Numbered from the stretch's first letter, positions 1-5,773 are shown. The stretch: 7,046 nucleotides of DNA from an uncultured Clostridia bacterium (GCA_946183765.1 CAMHDC010000067.1:1-7046); one strand, 5' to 3'. Numbers and translations are program-made. Notes: generated from the letters alone by a model not told the origin.

Positions 1-414
1 GAGGAGCTGGCCCACTATGAGATGATCGGCGCCATGATCCGCCAGTGCATGCAGGGCGCCACCTGCGCGGAGCTAGACCAAGCGGGCCTGTCCGGCTACT
101 ACGTCATCCACGACCACGGCGTGTTCCCCGTGGATCCCAACGGCGTGCCCTTCACCACCGCCTACATCCAGTGCACCGGCGACCCCATCGCGGACATCAC
201 CGAGGACATGGGCGCCGAGCAGAAGGCGCGGGCCACCTATGAGCACCTCATGAACATGACCGGCAACGAGCAGATCCTGGAACCCCTCTACTTCCTGCGG
301 GAACGGGAGGTGGTCCACTTCCAGCGGTTCGGCGAGTGTTTGGAAATCATCCAGGGCATCTACAACGGCCGCAGCTCCTGCTCCTGCCGCAACGCCCGCA
401 GAAGAAGGCCGTAA
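1..414 (+). CDS. cotJC: CotJC-like manganese catalase family protein (C-terminal part, 5' end outside window)
   Basis: The reading frame is open from base 1 and gives the last 137 residues of a spore-coat CotJC/Mn-catalase family protein; about 55-60 N-terminal residues are missing if the length matches B. subtilis CotJC. Visible family features are EELAHYEMI at the start, GDPIADITEDMGAEQKARATYEHL in two adjoining parts around residues 60-83, and FLREREVVHFQRF at residues 98-110. By comparison with Mn catalases, Glu2, His5, Glu73 and His106 of this fragment are the expected di-manganese ligands: the E-x-x-H spacing and the 33-residue E-to-H spacing both match, and the first glutamate ligand lies upstream of the window. 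The family disproportionates hydrogen peroxide; CotJC is made in the mother cell and sits in the spore coat. The tail is odd: three Cys followed by an Arg-rich end (SCSCRNARRRRP). The gene converges on the PIG-L gene. Confidence 0.9.
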   Translation, partial: EELAHYEMIGAMIRQCMQGATCAELDQAGLSGYYVIHDHGVFPVDPNGVPFTTAYIQCTGDPIADITEDMGAEQKARATYEHLMNMTGNEQILEPLYFLREREVVHFQRFGECLEIIQGIYNGRSSCSCRNARRRRP

Positions 415-430
415 AGAGCCAAAAAGACGA

Positions 431-457
431 AGTGCTGCCGGGATAAACGGCAGCGCT
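431..457. terminator. Probable terminator hairpin between convergent genes
   Basis: A 10-bp stem (431-440 with 448-457, one G-T pair) closes a 7-base loop, GGATAAA. On the minus strand it is followed after about five bases by TTTTT (complement of 421-425), so it suits the end of the symporter/PIG-L transcript. On the plus strand only a weak GTTTGC follows, so for cotJC it would be a poor terminator. It lies between the two convergent stop codons at 414 and 475. Confidence 0.6.
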
Positions 458-474
458 GTTTGCATGTATCCGCC

Positions 475-1245
475 TCACAAGCCCGCTTCGGGGAGGCAAT
501 GCATATGGGTTTGGCCCAGGACGCGGAAGCCCTCGGCCTGAAAGCGCAGGGAGCGGAGGCCAAAGTCCGCCGCCCGAAGCTTCAGATACAGAGCCACGCT
601 GTGGAAGGCGTCCGAATCCTCGGGAAACTGGGTCCTGTGGCAAAGGATGGCGGAGAGCTGCCGGGGCAGAAGCCCCCGGGTCGCGACGAACCGGTTGGGC
701 TTCGCCGTCATATAGAAGGCCAAAGCCTGGACGTCGGCGGCGGCCGCCCCATATTGGGCCATGATCTCCCCATAGGGGGCGAAGTAGGCCAGGCGCTTGG
801 CGGCCTCCCCCGCGTTCCGATGGTCCACGTGGCATTCGCTCTTTACGTCCGGGTCCGGGGCCAGGATTATTTGGGGCCGGACCTCCCCCACCACCCGGGC
901 GGCGGCCCGCACCAGATCCTCAAAAACGTAGAAGCCGCCGTCGCTGAAATCGAGGAAGCGCACGTCCTCCACGCCCAAAGCCCTGGCGGAGGCCACCGCT
1001 TCCGCCTTTCTGAGCTCGATCAGCTGTTCCGGCGCGGTGCCCTCCGGCGCATGTTCGAGACCGTAGCGCCCGTCGGTGCAGATGAGGAAGGTGACATGCT
1101 TCCCGGCGGCGGCCAGCTTGGCGGCCGTGGCGCCCGCGCCGATCTCGATGTCGTCGGGATGGGGGCCCAGGAACAGGTATCGGTCGAAGGATTCCACCCG
1201 AGGCGGCGGAGCGGCGAAGCGCAGAGCGAGGCGGGTCAGGCTCAT
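475..1245 (-). CDS. PIG-L (LmbE-like) family deacetylase
   Basis: A 256-residue protein of the PIG-L/LmbE fold, zinc-dependent enzymes that remove acetyl groups from N-acetylglucosamine-type sugars (relatives include MshB, BshB and diacetylchitobiose deacetylase). The zinc-site motif PHPDD is at residues 28-32 (His29 and Asp32 expected ligands, Asp31 the likely general base), TDGRYG at 57-62, the conserved Arg79/Glu82 pair in ELRKAEA, and HVDH at 139-142 supplying the third ligand, His142. Length is normal for the family and there is no signal peptide, so it should be cytoplasmic. Its ATG overlaps the stop of the symporter gene (ATGA) and no good ribosome binding site precedes it, so translation is probably coupled to the transporter. 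The natural substrate cannot be read from the sequence; deacetylation of a sugar imported by the neighbouring symporter is an inference, and a role in small-thiol or cell-envelope synthesis remains possible. Confidence 0.88.
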   Translation of the reverse strand: MSLTRLALRFAAPPPRVESFDRYLFLGPHPDDIEIGAGATAAKLAAAGKHVTFLICTDGRYGLEHAPEGTAPEQLIELRKAEAVASARALGVEDVRFLDFSDGGFYVFEDLVRAAARVVGEVRPQIILAPDPDVKSECHVDHRNAGEAAKRLAYFAPYGEIMAQYGAAAADVQALAFYMTAKPNRFVATRGLLPRQLSAILCHRTQFPEDSDAFHSVALYLKLRAADFGLRSLRFQAEGFRVLGQTHMHCLPEAGL

Positions 1246-2747
1246 GCTTGCTTCGCTTCCCGGCGGGCCTTGAGCTCGGCGCAGATGCGGTCATACTCAG
1301 GCTCGTCCAGCGTGTAGTGTTTTACATACAGCACGTAGCTCGCCGCCATCAGGGCAAGGGGCAGCACGATCATCACCAGCAGCAGCCCCAGGGCCTGGTT
1401 GTGGGTCACGTTCCGCAGCAGTTCCTGGATCTTCGTGAGCTTGTCCGCTTCCGTGATCAGGCTGGCCGCGGCCTGGTTTTCCAGATCGGAGATCTCCTTG
1501 GTATACTGGGTCACGCCCATGAGCATATACGTGACGGAGGTGATCACCACGGTGAGTGCGGAGGCCAGCTTGGTCAGGAAGGGCCGCATGGAGGTGATGA
1601 TGCTCTCGTCCCGGGTGCCGTGGATGTACTCGTTGTACTCCACCGTGTTGATGATGGAGATCATCAGGATGAGATAGTAGCCGTACTGGCCGAAGTTGGC
1701 CACCATGTAACCGATGGTGATGAGCAGGAACTTAAGGTCCATGCCGCCCAGCATCACCGAACCGGCCTTCATGGCGATGCCGGCGGCGAACATGATGATA
1801 TAGCCCACGATGGATATGCGAAGGAGCATCAGCATGAACTTCTTGCGGGGCACCTTCCGGGAGATGGCCGGATAGAAGATCATCAAGAGGGCCGTGACAG
1901 ACATGCCGATAGTGGTGAACAGGCTGTAGAGCCCGCCCTCGTATCCGAATTCGAAATAGATATAGGTGGAGCCGATGCCGGAGACCACGATGGTGTTGCC
2001 GACCTCGTGGACCAGGAAGATGAGGGCGATCCACAGCAGCTGCTTATTGCCCGTGATGGTGCCCCAGATCTTCTTGAAGCTGACGGGGGGCACGGGCTCC
2101 GCGTTGTAGGACCGGTCCTCATGGACGCCGAAGAGCACGAAGCACAGGAACAGGGGGCACAGGATGGCGATGGCCAGGCCGATATACCCGTAGGCCACGG
2201 TGGCGCTGCCGCCCAGGGCGCTCTTGCCGGTGGTCAGCATGGGGATCAGGATGCTGGCCGTGACGCCGCCGATGCCCGCAAAGAGGGTGGTGCGGGCGGT
2301 GAAGGTGTTGCGGGCGTCGCCGTCGGAGCTGAGGGAGGGGATCATGCCCCAGTAGGAAATGTCGCCCATGGTGTAGGTGATGCTGAAGAGGAAATACATG
2401 AGGCCGAAGAACCACACGAAGCTCCACCCCTGGAGCTTCGTGTTGAAGGTGGCGTAGATGACCAGGGAGGTGGAGATCATGCCCGCCAGGATCCAGGGCT
2501 TGAACTTGCCGTGCTTGCCCCGGGTGCGCTCGATGATGTTGCCCATGATGGGGTCGTTCAGAGCGTCGAAGATTCGGGCGCCGAACATGATGGCCGTGAT
2601 GGCGGTGAACTGGCCCGTGGTGAGGTTCTTGGTGAAGAGCACGAAGGTCAGCAAAAAGTTGGTCACCAGGGTGTAGACCATATCCCTTCCCACGGTGCCC
2701 AGGGGGAACATGATCAGGTTTTGTCTGTCGCGTTTGGTTGGTTCCAT
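1242..2747 (-). CDS. GPH-family (MelB-like) glycoside/sugar:cation symporter
   Basis: A 501-residue polytopic membrane protein of the glycoside-pentoside-hexuronide:cation symporter family, major facilitator fold, with about 12 predicted membrane segments. The N-terminal half carries the MelB signature: Asp22 in VGRDM, then ARIFDALNDPIMGNI (residues 57-71) and GKHGKFKPWI (77-86). Asp61 and Asp65 align with MelB Asp55 and Asp59, and Asp22 with MelB Asp19, residues of the cation and sugar sites, so coupled Na+ or H+ uptake is likely. The C-terminus ends in the usual short cytoplasmic tail (LDEPEYDRI, then basic/Ala-rich). I chose the ATG at 2747 rather than the in-frame one at 2768, because AGGAGGA (2751-2757) sits three bases before it and the upstream ATG has no such site. 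It is first in a two-gene operon with the PIG-L deacetylase, overlapping by 4 bases. The substrate is not identifiable. Confidence 0.92.
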   Translation of the reverse strand: MEPTKRDRQNLIMFPLGTVGRDMVYTLVTNFLLTFVLFTKNLTTGQFTAITAIMFGARIFDALNDPIMGNIIERTRGKHGKFKPWILAGMISTSLVIYATFNTKLQGWSFVWFFGLMYFLFSITYTMGDISYWGMIPSLSSDGDARNTFTARTTLFAGIGGVTASILIPMLTTGKSALGGSATVAYGYIGLAIAILCPLFLCFVLFGVHEDRSYNAEPVPPVSFKKIWGTITGNKQLLWIALIFLVHEVGNTIVVSGIGSTYIYFEFGYEGGLYSLFTTIGMSVTALLMIFYPAISRKVPRKKFMLMLLRISIVGYIIMFAAGIAMKAGSVMLGGMDLKFLLITIGYMVANFGQYGYYLILMISIINTVEYNEYIHGTRDESIITSMRPFLTKLASALTVVITSVTYMLMGVTQYTKEISDLENQAAASLITEADKLTKIQELLRNVTHNQALGLLLVMIVLPLALMAASYVLYVKHYTLDEPEYDRICAELKARREAKQA

Positions 2748-2750
2748 AAG

Positions 2751-2757
2751 TCCTCCT
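2751..2757 (-). promoter_or_regulatory. Strong Shine-Dalgarno deciding the symporter start
   Basis: On the minus strand AGGAGGA is followed by CTT and then ATG at 2747. This favours the start giving MEPTKRD over the ATG 21 bases upstream (2768), which would place the site inside the coding region. Confidence 0.85.
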
Positions 2758-2766
2758 CTGTGATAC

Positions 2767-2784
2767 ACAGGTTAGCTAAACTGT
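2767..2784. promoter_or_regulatory. 18-base palindrome, likely repressor operator of the symporter operon
   Basis: ACAGGTTAGCTAAACTGT reads as an inverted repeat in which 8 of 9 base pairs match; only 2771/2780 is mismatched. It overlaps the predicted -10 hexamer (2780-2785) and the expected start site near 2773. This position is typical of an operator for a dimeric repressor. The centre is GC, not the CG usual for LacI/GalR-family operators, so the regulator family is left open. No regulator gene is in the window. Confidence 0.6.
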
Positions 2785-2808
2785 ACCATTTTTCAGAAAA
2801 AAAGGCAA
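2780..2808 (-). promoter_or_regulatory. Predicted sigma-A promoter of the symporter/PIG-L operon
   Basis: On the minus strand TTGCCT (2803-2808) is followed after 17 bases by TACAGT (2780-2785). The -10 is preceded by TGG, giving an extended -10 element. Each hexamer matches consensus at 4 of 6 positions. The -35 lies just before the hydrolase stop codon (2812-2814), leaving the operon its own promoter even though it is downstream of that gene. Confidence 0.55.
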
Positions 2809-2811
2809 CGG

Positions 2812-3621
2812 TCAAGGTGATTTGAGAAAGCTGAACACCCGCTCGTTGAAGTCCTTGGCCTCCTCGTAGGCGGCATGGCCGAGACCCGGATAAAGATGGA
2901 GGGTGCTGCCGGGGATGAGTTCTGCCAGGGTTCGGGAGGCGTCCGGGCCCACGACACGATCCTCCGTCCCGCCCAGGATCAGCGTGGGGCAGGCGATTTT
3001 GGAAAGTTCGGAAGCAGCGTCGAAGGCAAGGATCGCCCGGGCGTTGGCGAGGAACCGATCGTAGGTCTTGGGCTTGCCCACCCGGCCCAGGATCGGATAC
3101 ATCTTCCGATACTTTTTCAGGTACGCCGGCGAGTAGCTGCGCTCCGCCGTGTCGATCATCAGGGACTTGTGATCGTTCCGCCGGGCCATGTCCATCCAGC
3201 CGGGGACGCAGCTAAGGATCACGTCGTTCACCCGGGGCGCGGTGACGGCCAGGATGAGCTTCTCCACCAGCTCCGGATGGTCGATCGCGAGATATTGGGC
3301 GATCATGCCGCCCTGGGACACGCCCAAAACGGAGGCTCGTTCGACGCCCAGCGCCCTGAGAGCCGCCGCCTGATCCGCAGCCATGTCCCGGATGGAAAAG
3401 CCCTCGGGCAGCGGCTCCCGGCGGCTGAACATCATCACGGTGAACGCCTTCAAATACGGTCTATAGGGACCCGCCAACAGCAGGGCCTTTCCCGCCACCG
3501 TGGCGAGGCCGTCGGAGAGCCCCGGCAGAATGGCGAGCTTCCTTGGGCCGTTCCCGAAGGACACGTAGGCCATGGTCCCTCCGTCCAGGGGGATCCGCCC
3601 GTTTTTTGCGGTAAAGAGCAT
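2812..3621 (-). CDS. Alpha/beta hydrolase fold protein
   Basis: A 269-residue single-domain alpha/beta hydrolase of normal family length. The oxyanion strand motif ILPGLSDG is at residues 31-38, the nucleophile elbow GVSQGG at 100-105 (Ser102), the acid is probably Asp221 in GGTEDRVVG, and the catalytic base His249 in GLGHAAY, so the whole triad is present. There is no signal peptide or lipid anchor; the protein should be cytoplasmic. The lid region (about 130-190) is charged and basic, with several Lys/Arg/Tyr. Such proteins are esterases, lipases, C-C hydrolases or peptidases, and the sequence does not decide between them. It has its own predicted promoter (3651-3679) and ends 64 bases before the symporter start with no convincing terminator between, so partial read-through into the symporter operon is possible. 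The start at 3621 is preceded by a modest GAGGAAAGG site. Confidence 0.88.
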   Translation of the reverse strand: MLFTAKNGRIPLDGGTMAYVSFGNGPRKLAILPGLSDGLATVAGKALLLAGPYRPYLKAFTVMMFSRREPLPEGFSIRDMAADQAAALRALGVERASVLGVSQGGMIAQYLAIDHPELVEKLILAVTAPRVNDVILSCVPGWMDMARRNDHKSLMIDTAERSYSPAYLKKYRKMYPILGRVGKPKTYDRFLANARAILAFDAASELSKIACPTLILGGTEDRVVGPDASRTLAELIPGSTLHLYPGLGHAAYEEAKDFNERVFSFLKSP

Positions 3622-3645
3622 GGTTTCGCCGCCTTTCCTCAGATG

Positions 3646-3663
3646 ATTTCAGTGTAATTTCAG
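3646..3663 (-). repeat. Direct repeat with 11-base period across the hydrolase -10 box
   Basis: On the minus strand CTGAAAT occurs twice (3657-3663 and 3646-3652) with an 11-base period, about one helical turn, and a partial CTGA follows ten bases on. The -10 hexamer TACACT lies across the junction. Tandem half-sites of this spacing are bound by some OmpR-type response regulators, but with only two short copies chance is quite possible. Confidence 0.35.
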
Positions 3664-3679
3664 GCCTGCGTTTTGTCAA
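3651..3679 (-). promoter_or_regulatory. Predicted sigma-A promoter of the alpha/beta hydrolase
   Basis: On the minus strand a perfect TTGACA (3674-3679) is followed after 17 bases by TACACT (3651-3656, 4 of 6). Transcription would start near 3644, about 23 bases before the ATG. Confidence 0.7.
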
Positions 3680-3743
3680 TACACGCCGCCGTTTCCGAAT
3701 TATTTCCACAGTGGGGCCGGGATGTGACATTTTTGTGCACTGA

Positions 3744-3772
3744 TTGACAAGGGGAGTCCTTGGGATTATGAT
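3744..3772 (+). promoter_or_regulatory. Predicted sigma-A promoter of the GlsB-family gene
   Basis: TTGACA (3744-3749) and TATGAT (3767-3772, 5 of 6) are separated by exactly 17 bases, the best promoter in the window. It is divergent from the hydrolase promoter, with 64 bases between the two -35 boxes. Inside the spacer CAAGG (3748-3752) and CCTTG (3758-3762) form a small inverted repeat that could be an operator half-pair. The ribosome binding site GGAGGT (3791-3796) follows, eight bases before the ATG. Confidence 0.8.
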
Positions 3773-3804
3773 GCAGACAGCAAAAGCACGGGAGGTACAA
3801 AGCT

Positions 3805-4041
3805 ATGCAAATTATCGTTTCTCTGTTGATCGGCGGTCTGGTAGGCTGGCTGGCCGGGAAGATCATGCACAGCAAGGGCGGCCTGCTTCGAAACATCCTG
3901 GTGGGCATCGTGGGCGGCGCTTTGGGCGGCTGGCTCGGCAGTCTCATCGGCGTCAACGCCACCGGCTGGATCTCCAGCATCCTGATCGGGATCGGCGGCT
4001 CCTGCCTCCTCATCTGGATCATGCGCAAACTCTTCAAGTAA
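3805..4041 (+). CDS. GlsB/YeaQ/YmgE family (transglycosylase-associated) small membrane protein
   Basis: A 78-residue, very hydrophobic, glycine-rich protein with three predicted membrane helices (about residues 2-19, 29-49 and 54-74). It shows the family pattern: GGLVGWLAGKIM at 10-21, NILVGIVGGALGGWLG at 30-45, and a final helix ending in a basic tail (MRKLFK). Length is normal for the family. Members (E. coli YeaQ and YmgE, enterococcal GlsB) are linked to envelope or general stress responses, but their biochemical activity is unknown. It is a single-gene unit with a near-consensus promoter, a GGAGGT site and its own terminator, so it may be well expressed. It is divergent from the alpha/beta hydrolase; no functional link between the two is evident. 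Confidence 0.92.
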   Translation: MQIIVSLLIGGLVGWLAGKIMHSKGGLLRNILVGIVGGALGGWLGSLIGVNATGWISSILIGIGGSCLLIWIMRKLFK

Positions 4042-4067
4042 ACTTGATTCCCTCTCCCCCTCTTTGG

Positions 4068-4098
4068 ACTGCTGCAGATGATGCGGCAGTTCTTTTTT
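4068..4098 (+). terminator. Intrinsic terminator of the GlsB-family gene
   Basis: ACTGCTGC (4068-4075) pairs with GCGGCAGT (4083-4090), 8 bp with one G-T pair and a 7-base loop, followed by TCTTTTTT (4091-4098). It lies 27 bases after the stop and 15 bases before the next predicted promoter. Confidence 0.85.
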
Positions 4099-4112
4099 CT
4101 TGCCATGCGGCA

Positions 4113-4141
4113 TTGTTTTGCCAGCGAAGCCGTGGTAGAAT
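4113..4141 (+). promoter_or_regulatory. Predicted promoter of the NUDIX-fRMsr/kinase operon
   Basis: TTGTTT (4113-4118, 3 of 6) is followed after 17 bases by TAGAAT (4136-4141, 5 of 6). The -10 is preceded by TGG, an extended -10 that could compensate for the weak -35. The start site would be near 4148, followed by AAAGGTGG (4153-4160) as the ribosome binding site. Confidence 0.6.
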
Positions 4142-4167
4142 AAGCGCGAAAGAAAGGTGGATCGTCT

Positions 4168-5205
4168 ATGGAACTTTTGGACAAGAACGGATTGACCGAA
4201 GCGGAGTATCTGGCCAACTATCGACCCGGGGACTATGAGCGTCCCTCGGTGACGGCGGACGTGGCCGTGTTCCGGGAGACCTCGGCCGGACACGATCTGC
4301 TGCTCATTCGCCGGGGCGGCCACCCCTGTTTGGGCAAGTGGGCCCTGCCGGGCGGCTTCTCGGAGCCCGGTGAAACCGTGGACGAGGCCGCCGCCCGGGA
4401 GCTGCGGGAGGAGACCGGCCTCGTTCATCTCTCCCTCACCCCCGTCGGCTTTTTCTCCACGCCCGGTCGGGACAAGCGGGCCTGGACCATGTCGGAAGGG
4501 TTCGCCGCCGTGGTCCCTGAGGACGGACCGGAGCCGAAAGCCGGGGACGACGCCAGGGAAACCGCCTGGTTCACCGTGGACAGCCGCTGGGAAAGCGGGG
4601 TTCTCGTCATCGGTTTCCGTGGGCCGGAGCGTTTCGAGGCGAAGCTAATTCGGGACGGCAGCTATGCCTTCTCCATTTTGGATACCGGCGGTCTCGCCTT
4701 CGACCACGCCCACATCATCGCCCGGGCCATGGGCGCCATGGGCCTGCTGCAGCCGGAACCGGTGGATTATCCGACCCTGAACGCTCAGCTCGCCTCCCTG
4801 GTGGAGGGGATCCCCCACGGGCTGGCGAACCTCAGCAACGCCGCGGCCCTGCTGTGGGAAACCCTGGGCGGCATCAACTGGGCCGGGTTCTACCTGATGA
4901 AAGGCGACAGGCTGGTCCTGGGGCCCTTCATGGGCAAGACCGCCTGCATAGAGATCCCCCTGACGAAGGGCGTCTGCGGGGCGGCGGCCCGGACCGATAC
5001 CACCCAGCTTGTGCCGGACGTCCACGCTTTCCCCGGCCATATCGCCTGCGACTCCGCCTCCCGGTCGGAGATCGTGGTGCCCCTGCATACCGACGGCAGC
5101 GTGGTGGGCGTGCTGGATATAGACTCCCCCCTGCTCCATCGGTTCACCGAGGCGGACAAGGCCGGTCTGGAAGCCTTCGCCCGCATTCTGGAAAAAGCCA
5201 TATGA
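4168..5205 (+). CDS. Fusion of a NUDIX hydrolase and a free methionine-(R)-sulfoxide reductase (fRMsr, GAF fold)
   Basis: A 345-residue, two-domain cytoplasmic protein. Residues about 25-190 are a NUDIX domain with a complete Nudix box from Gly63 to Leu85 (GGFSEPGETVDEA then AARELREETGL), followed by PGRDKRAWTMSEGF (99-112) and LAFDHAHIIARAM (176-188), features of ADP-ribose-pyrophosphatase-like members; the exact substrate is open. Residues about 203-345 are an fRMsr domain: NINWAGFY-like GINWAGFYLM (235-244), ACIEIPLTKGVCG (259-271), VPDVHAFPGHIACD (282-295), SEIVVPL and GVLDIDS. Cys260, Cys270 and Cys294 have the same 10 and 24 residue spacing as Cys84, Cys94 and Cys118 of the E. coli enzyme, so reduction of free Met-(R)-sulfoxide is expected, with Cys294 the likely catalytic residue. 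Both domains look complete; the linker is about 195-202. No ribosome binding site precedes the internal Met191, so a separately started fRMsr seems unlikely. The stop overlaps the next gene by 4 bases. Confidence 0.9.
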   Translation: MELLDKNGLTEAEYLANYRPGDYERPSVTADVAVFRETSAGHDLLLIRRGGHPCLGKWALPGGFSEPGETVDEAAARELREETGLVHLSLTPVGFFSTPGRDKRAWTMSEGFAAVVPEDGPEPKAGDDARETAWFTVDSRWESGVLVIGFRGPERFEAKLIRDGSYAFSILDTGGLAFDHAHIIARAMGAMGLLQPEPVDYPTLNAQLASLVEGIPHGLANLSNAAALLWETLGGINWAGFYLMKGDRLVLGPFMGKTACIEIPLTKGVCGAAARTDTTQLVPDVHAFPGHIACDSASRSEIVVPLHTDGSVVGVLDIDSPLLHRFTEADKAGLEAFARILEKAI

Positions 5206-5753
5206 AGCTGGTGTTTATCCTCGGCGACGCCGCCGTGGGCAAGATGACCGTGGGCCAGGAGCTCATGAAGATCACGGACCTCAGGCTCTTCCACAACCAC
5301 ATGACCATCGAGCCCACCATGGAGATCATGGGCCGCTTCGACGGGAAGTTGAGGGACGATATGCGGGAACTGATCTTCCGGCATTTCGCCGCTTCCGACA
5401 ACTACGGCATGATCTTTACCTATATGATGGACTTCGACATGCAGAGCGAATGGGACTATCTGGAGCATGTGAAAAGCATCTTCGCCCCCTACGGCACGGA
5501 GTTTTATTACGTGGAGCTGATCGCGCCCCAGGAAGTTCGCCTCCAGCGGAACAAAACGGAGAATCGGCTCCTCCACAAGCCCTCCAAACGGGATATCGAA
5601 GTTTCCGACCAACGCCTTTTACGGGACGACGCCAACCACCGCTGCATCAGCTATCCGGGGGAGATCCCCTTCGAGAACTATCTGCGCATCGAGAATGGGG
5701 ATCTGCCCGCCGCCGAAGCGGCGCGGAGGATTAAGGATTATTTCCAGCTTTGA
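5202..5753 (+). CDS. P-loop kinase-like ATP-binding protein
   Basis: A 183-residue protein beginning with a beta-strand and a P-loop, FILGDAAVGKMTVGQEL (residues 5-21). The motif departs from the usual GxxxxGK[ST] in having Met15 after Lys14, with Thr16 next; GKMT is, as far as I recall, typical of a small uncharacterised kinase-like family often labelled AAA or shikimate-kinase-like. FHNHMTIE (30-37) follows, then a strand GMIFTYMMDFD (69-79) and an Arg/Lys-rich lid ending ENRLLHKPSKRD (120-131), as in nucleoside or small-molecule kinases. The substrate is not known. I chose the ATG at 5202, overlapping the fusion-protein stop as ATGA; the frame stays open further upstream, but that part is the shadow of the preceding gene. 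Only a weak GGAAAA site precedes it, so translational coupling is likely. A terminator follows 20 bases after the stop. Confidence 0.85.
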   Translation: MKLVFILGDAAVGKMTVGQELMKITDLRLFHNHMTIEPTMEIMGRFDGKLRDDMRELIFRHFAASDNYGMIFTYMMDFDMQSEWDYLEHVKSIFAPYGTEFYYVELIAPQEVRLQRNKTENRLLHKPSKRDIEVSDQRLLRDDANHRCISYPGEIPFENYLRIENGDLPAAEAARRIKDYFQL

Positions 5754-5773
5754 GAACGACCGTCCAAAACAGC

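Noticed and set aside
460..1317. A 285-codon plus-strand frame opposite the PIG-L gene
   Set aside because: Shadow of the PIG-L coding frame: no ribosome binding site, no family motif, and the opposite strand carries the complete zinc-site motifs.
2748..2768. Upstream ATG adding seven residues (MYHRGGL) to the symporter
   Set aside because: The AGGAGGA site falls inside this extension and is correctly spaced for the ATG at 2747, and the predicted transcript start near 2773 leaves almost no leader for the upstream ATG.
1248..2825. A 525-codon open frame on the plus strand opposite the symporter gene
   Set aside because: Its translation is rich in His, Asp, Gly and Gln with no recognisable domain, and it runs antisense to a clear MelB-like gene in which all family motifs are intact. 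Long antisense frames are common in GC-rich DNA.
3680..3743. Possible CRP-like or other site around TGTGACATTTTTGTGCACTG
   Set aside because: The inverted symmetry is poor and arm lengths are short; no support beyond chance in an AT-richer intergenic stretch.
4101..4124. Small inverted repeats (TGCC/GGCA) after the GlsB-family terminator as a second terminator or riboswitch
   Set aside because: The stems are only four base pairs and the following T-run is short; the region is better explained as the -35 part of the next promoter.
4854..5201. N-terminal extension of the kinase frame upstream of 5202
   Set aside because: The extension is Arg/Pro/Gly-rich off-frame translation of the fRMsr domain; the P-loop starts directly after the Met at 5202, as expected for the family.
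4890..5612. A 240-codon minus-strand frame opposite the fusion and kinase genes
   Set aside because: It spans the junction of two well supported plus-strand genes and has no recognisable domain; low-complexity composition typical of an antisense shadow.
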